Part shown: piece by piece, positions 6,949 to 7,402 of the stretch | Position numbering within the stretch: position 1 is the stretch's first letter | Layout: every line of letters starts with the position of its first letter | Assembly: GCA_017445435.1 (NCBI GenBank) | Contig: JAFSUE010000226.1 | Span: 1 to 7,402 of the forward strand | Length of the DNA: 7,402 nucleotides | Origin: Selenomonadaceae bacterium | GTDB lineage: Bacteria > Bacillota > Negativicutes > Selenomonadales > Selenomonadaceae | Reading direction: 5' to 3' | Translations under genes and position numbers: made by a program | Notes under the pieces: generated by a model | The model's database searches: none | Seen by the model: only the letters and a program-made list of their open reading frames with translations | What the model was told of the DNA's origin: nothing

Positions 6949-7402
6949 TTAATCTACTACGCGGAAAAATTCTTTGACGCGCGGGTCATCAATCTTTTTA
7001 AAGTTCTCCACCGTGTCAACCGCTATCAAATCGCCATTATAAACCATTGCAATCCTATCCGCAATTTTACAAGCGCTAACCATATCGTGAGTGACGACAA
7101 TACTTGTAACGTTCAACGCCTTTTGCGTCGAAATTATCAACTCATCAATCCTATTTGTAGTTATCGGGTCAAGCCCCGAGCTAGGTTCGTCGTAAAAAAT
7201 AATCTCTGGACCAAAGGCGATAGCCCGTGTAAGTGAAACGCGCTTTTTCATACCGCCGCTAAGTTCATTTGGCATACGATCTTCAACGCCTTCAAGTCCA
7301 ACTTGCTTTAACTTTTCGCGTACAATCTCACGAAATTTTTCCTTGTCTAAGTTTGTATGTTCGACAAGACCGAAGGCAACGTTATCGCCAACGGTCATTG
7401 AA
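6949..7402 (-). CDS. mlaF: Mla-type ABC transporter ATP-binding protein, 5' end missing
   Basis: The open frame runs off the right edge. The codon before the ATG at 7396-7398 is a serine codon, and the family normally reads SMTVxxNVAF here just after the Q-loop, so that ATG is internal and the Walker A half is outside the window. Counting from that Met, the visible half has the ABC signature LSGGMKKRVSLTRA (46-59), Walker B with catalytic Glu (IIFYDEPSSGLDP, 66-78; Asp70, Glu71) and the H-loop histidine in VTHD (His104). The GLDPITTNRIDELI stretch is typical of the MlaF/Ttg2A subfamily. The protein would energise lipid movement through an MlaE permease bound to MlaD. The adjacent mlaD supports this over a generic ABC ATPase. 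All visible catalytic residues are intact. The last residues, EFFRVVD, end at a TAA at 6949-6951. An mlaE permease gene is expected nearby beyond the right edge, though I cannot see it. Confidence 0.93.
   Translation of the reverse strand, partial: SMTVGDNVAFGLVEHTNLDKEKFREIVREKLKQVGLEGVEDRMPNELSGGMKKRVSLTRAIAFGPEIIFYDEPSSGLDPITTNRIDELIISTQKALNVTSIVVTHDMVSACKIADRIAMVYNGDLIAVDTVENFKKIDDPRVKEFFRVVD

Noticed and set aside
6065..7236. Plus-strand open frames opposite mlaD and mlaF (6065-6304, 6305-6535, 6578-6943, 6940-7236)
   Set aside because: They are antisense to clearly conserved proteins, and their products look like reverse translations of those genes, not real proteins.
6949..7398. Treating the ATG at 7396-7398 as the true start of a small 149-residue ATPase
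   Set aside because: The frame stays open to the window edge, the upstream codon fits the family, and such a protein would lack Walker A and the Q-loop. It is the 3' part of a longer gene.

Overview
The window holds four genes, all on the minus strand, so transcription runs from the right edge to the left. They form one cell-envelope block: the end of an Mla-type ABC ATPase (mlaF, cut by the right edge), a long MCE-domain protein (mlaD), a TolC-family outer-membrane factor (tolC) and a very long TamB/AsmA-like protein (tamB, cut by the left edge). There is no RNA gene, CRISPR array, insertion sequence or recognisable promoter or terminator. Coding density is about 98 percent, and the only non-coding DNA is three gaps of 51, 70 and 51 bases.

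TolC, TamB and an MlaD with a C-terminal beta-barrel imply a bacterium with two membranes. The genes are fairly AT-rich, the spacers very AT-rich, and strong GGAGG-like ribosome sites pair with GTG starts. There is also no mlaC or mlaA-like gene among the visible genes. Together this resembles the outer-membrane clusters of diderm Firmicutes (Negativicutes, e.g. Veillonella or Selenomonas relatives). The lineage is an inference; sequence alone does not give a genus.

Layout from right to left: mlaF 3' part (7402-6949), 51-base gap, mlaD (6897-5593), 70-base gap, tolC (5522-3981), 51-base gap, tamB (3929 to beyond base 1). Each gap has a Shine-Dalgarno site close to the next start. Each also carries a run of 7-base repeats that begins at, or overlaps, the upstream stop codon. 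No convincing terminator separates the genes, so a polycistronic mRNA with its promoter beyond the right edge is likely.

Working model: MlaF hydrolyses ATP to drive a permease (MlaE, expected upstream, not visible) bound to MlaD. MlaD is anchored in the inner membrane by its N-terminal helix. It carries an MCE lipid-binding domain, spans the periplasm with about 170 helical residues and ends in an outer-membrane beta-barrel, so one protein could replace the MlaC/MlaA shuttle. TamB is a second, independent lipid bridge. In Veillonella parvula, tamB mutations suppress mla defects, so the block would pair two opposing phospholipid routes with an export duct (TolC). The most notable observations are the trans-envelope MlaD, the mla-tolC-tamB linkage and the heptamer repeats placed exactly at all three gene junctions.
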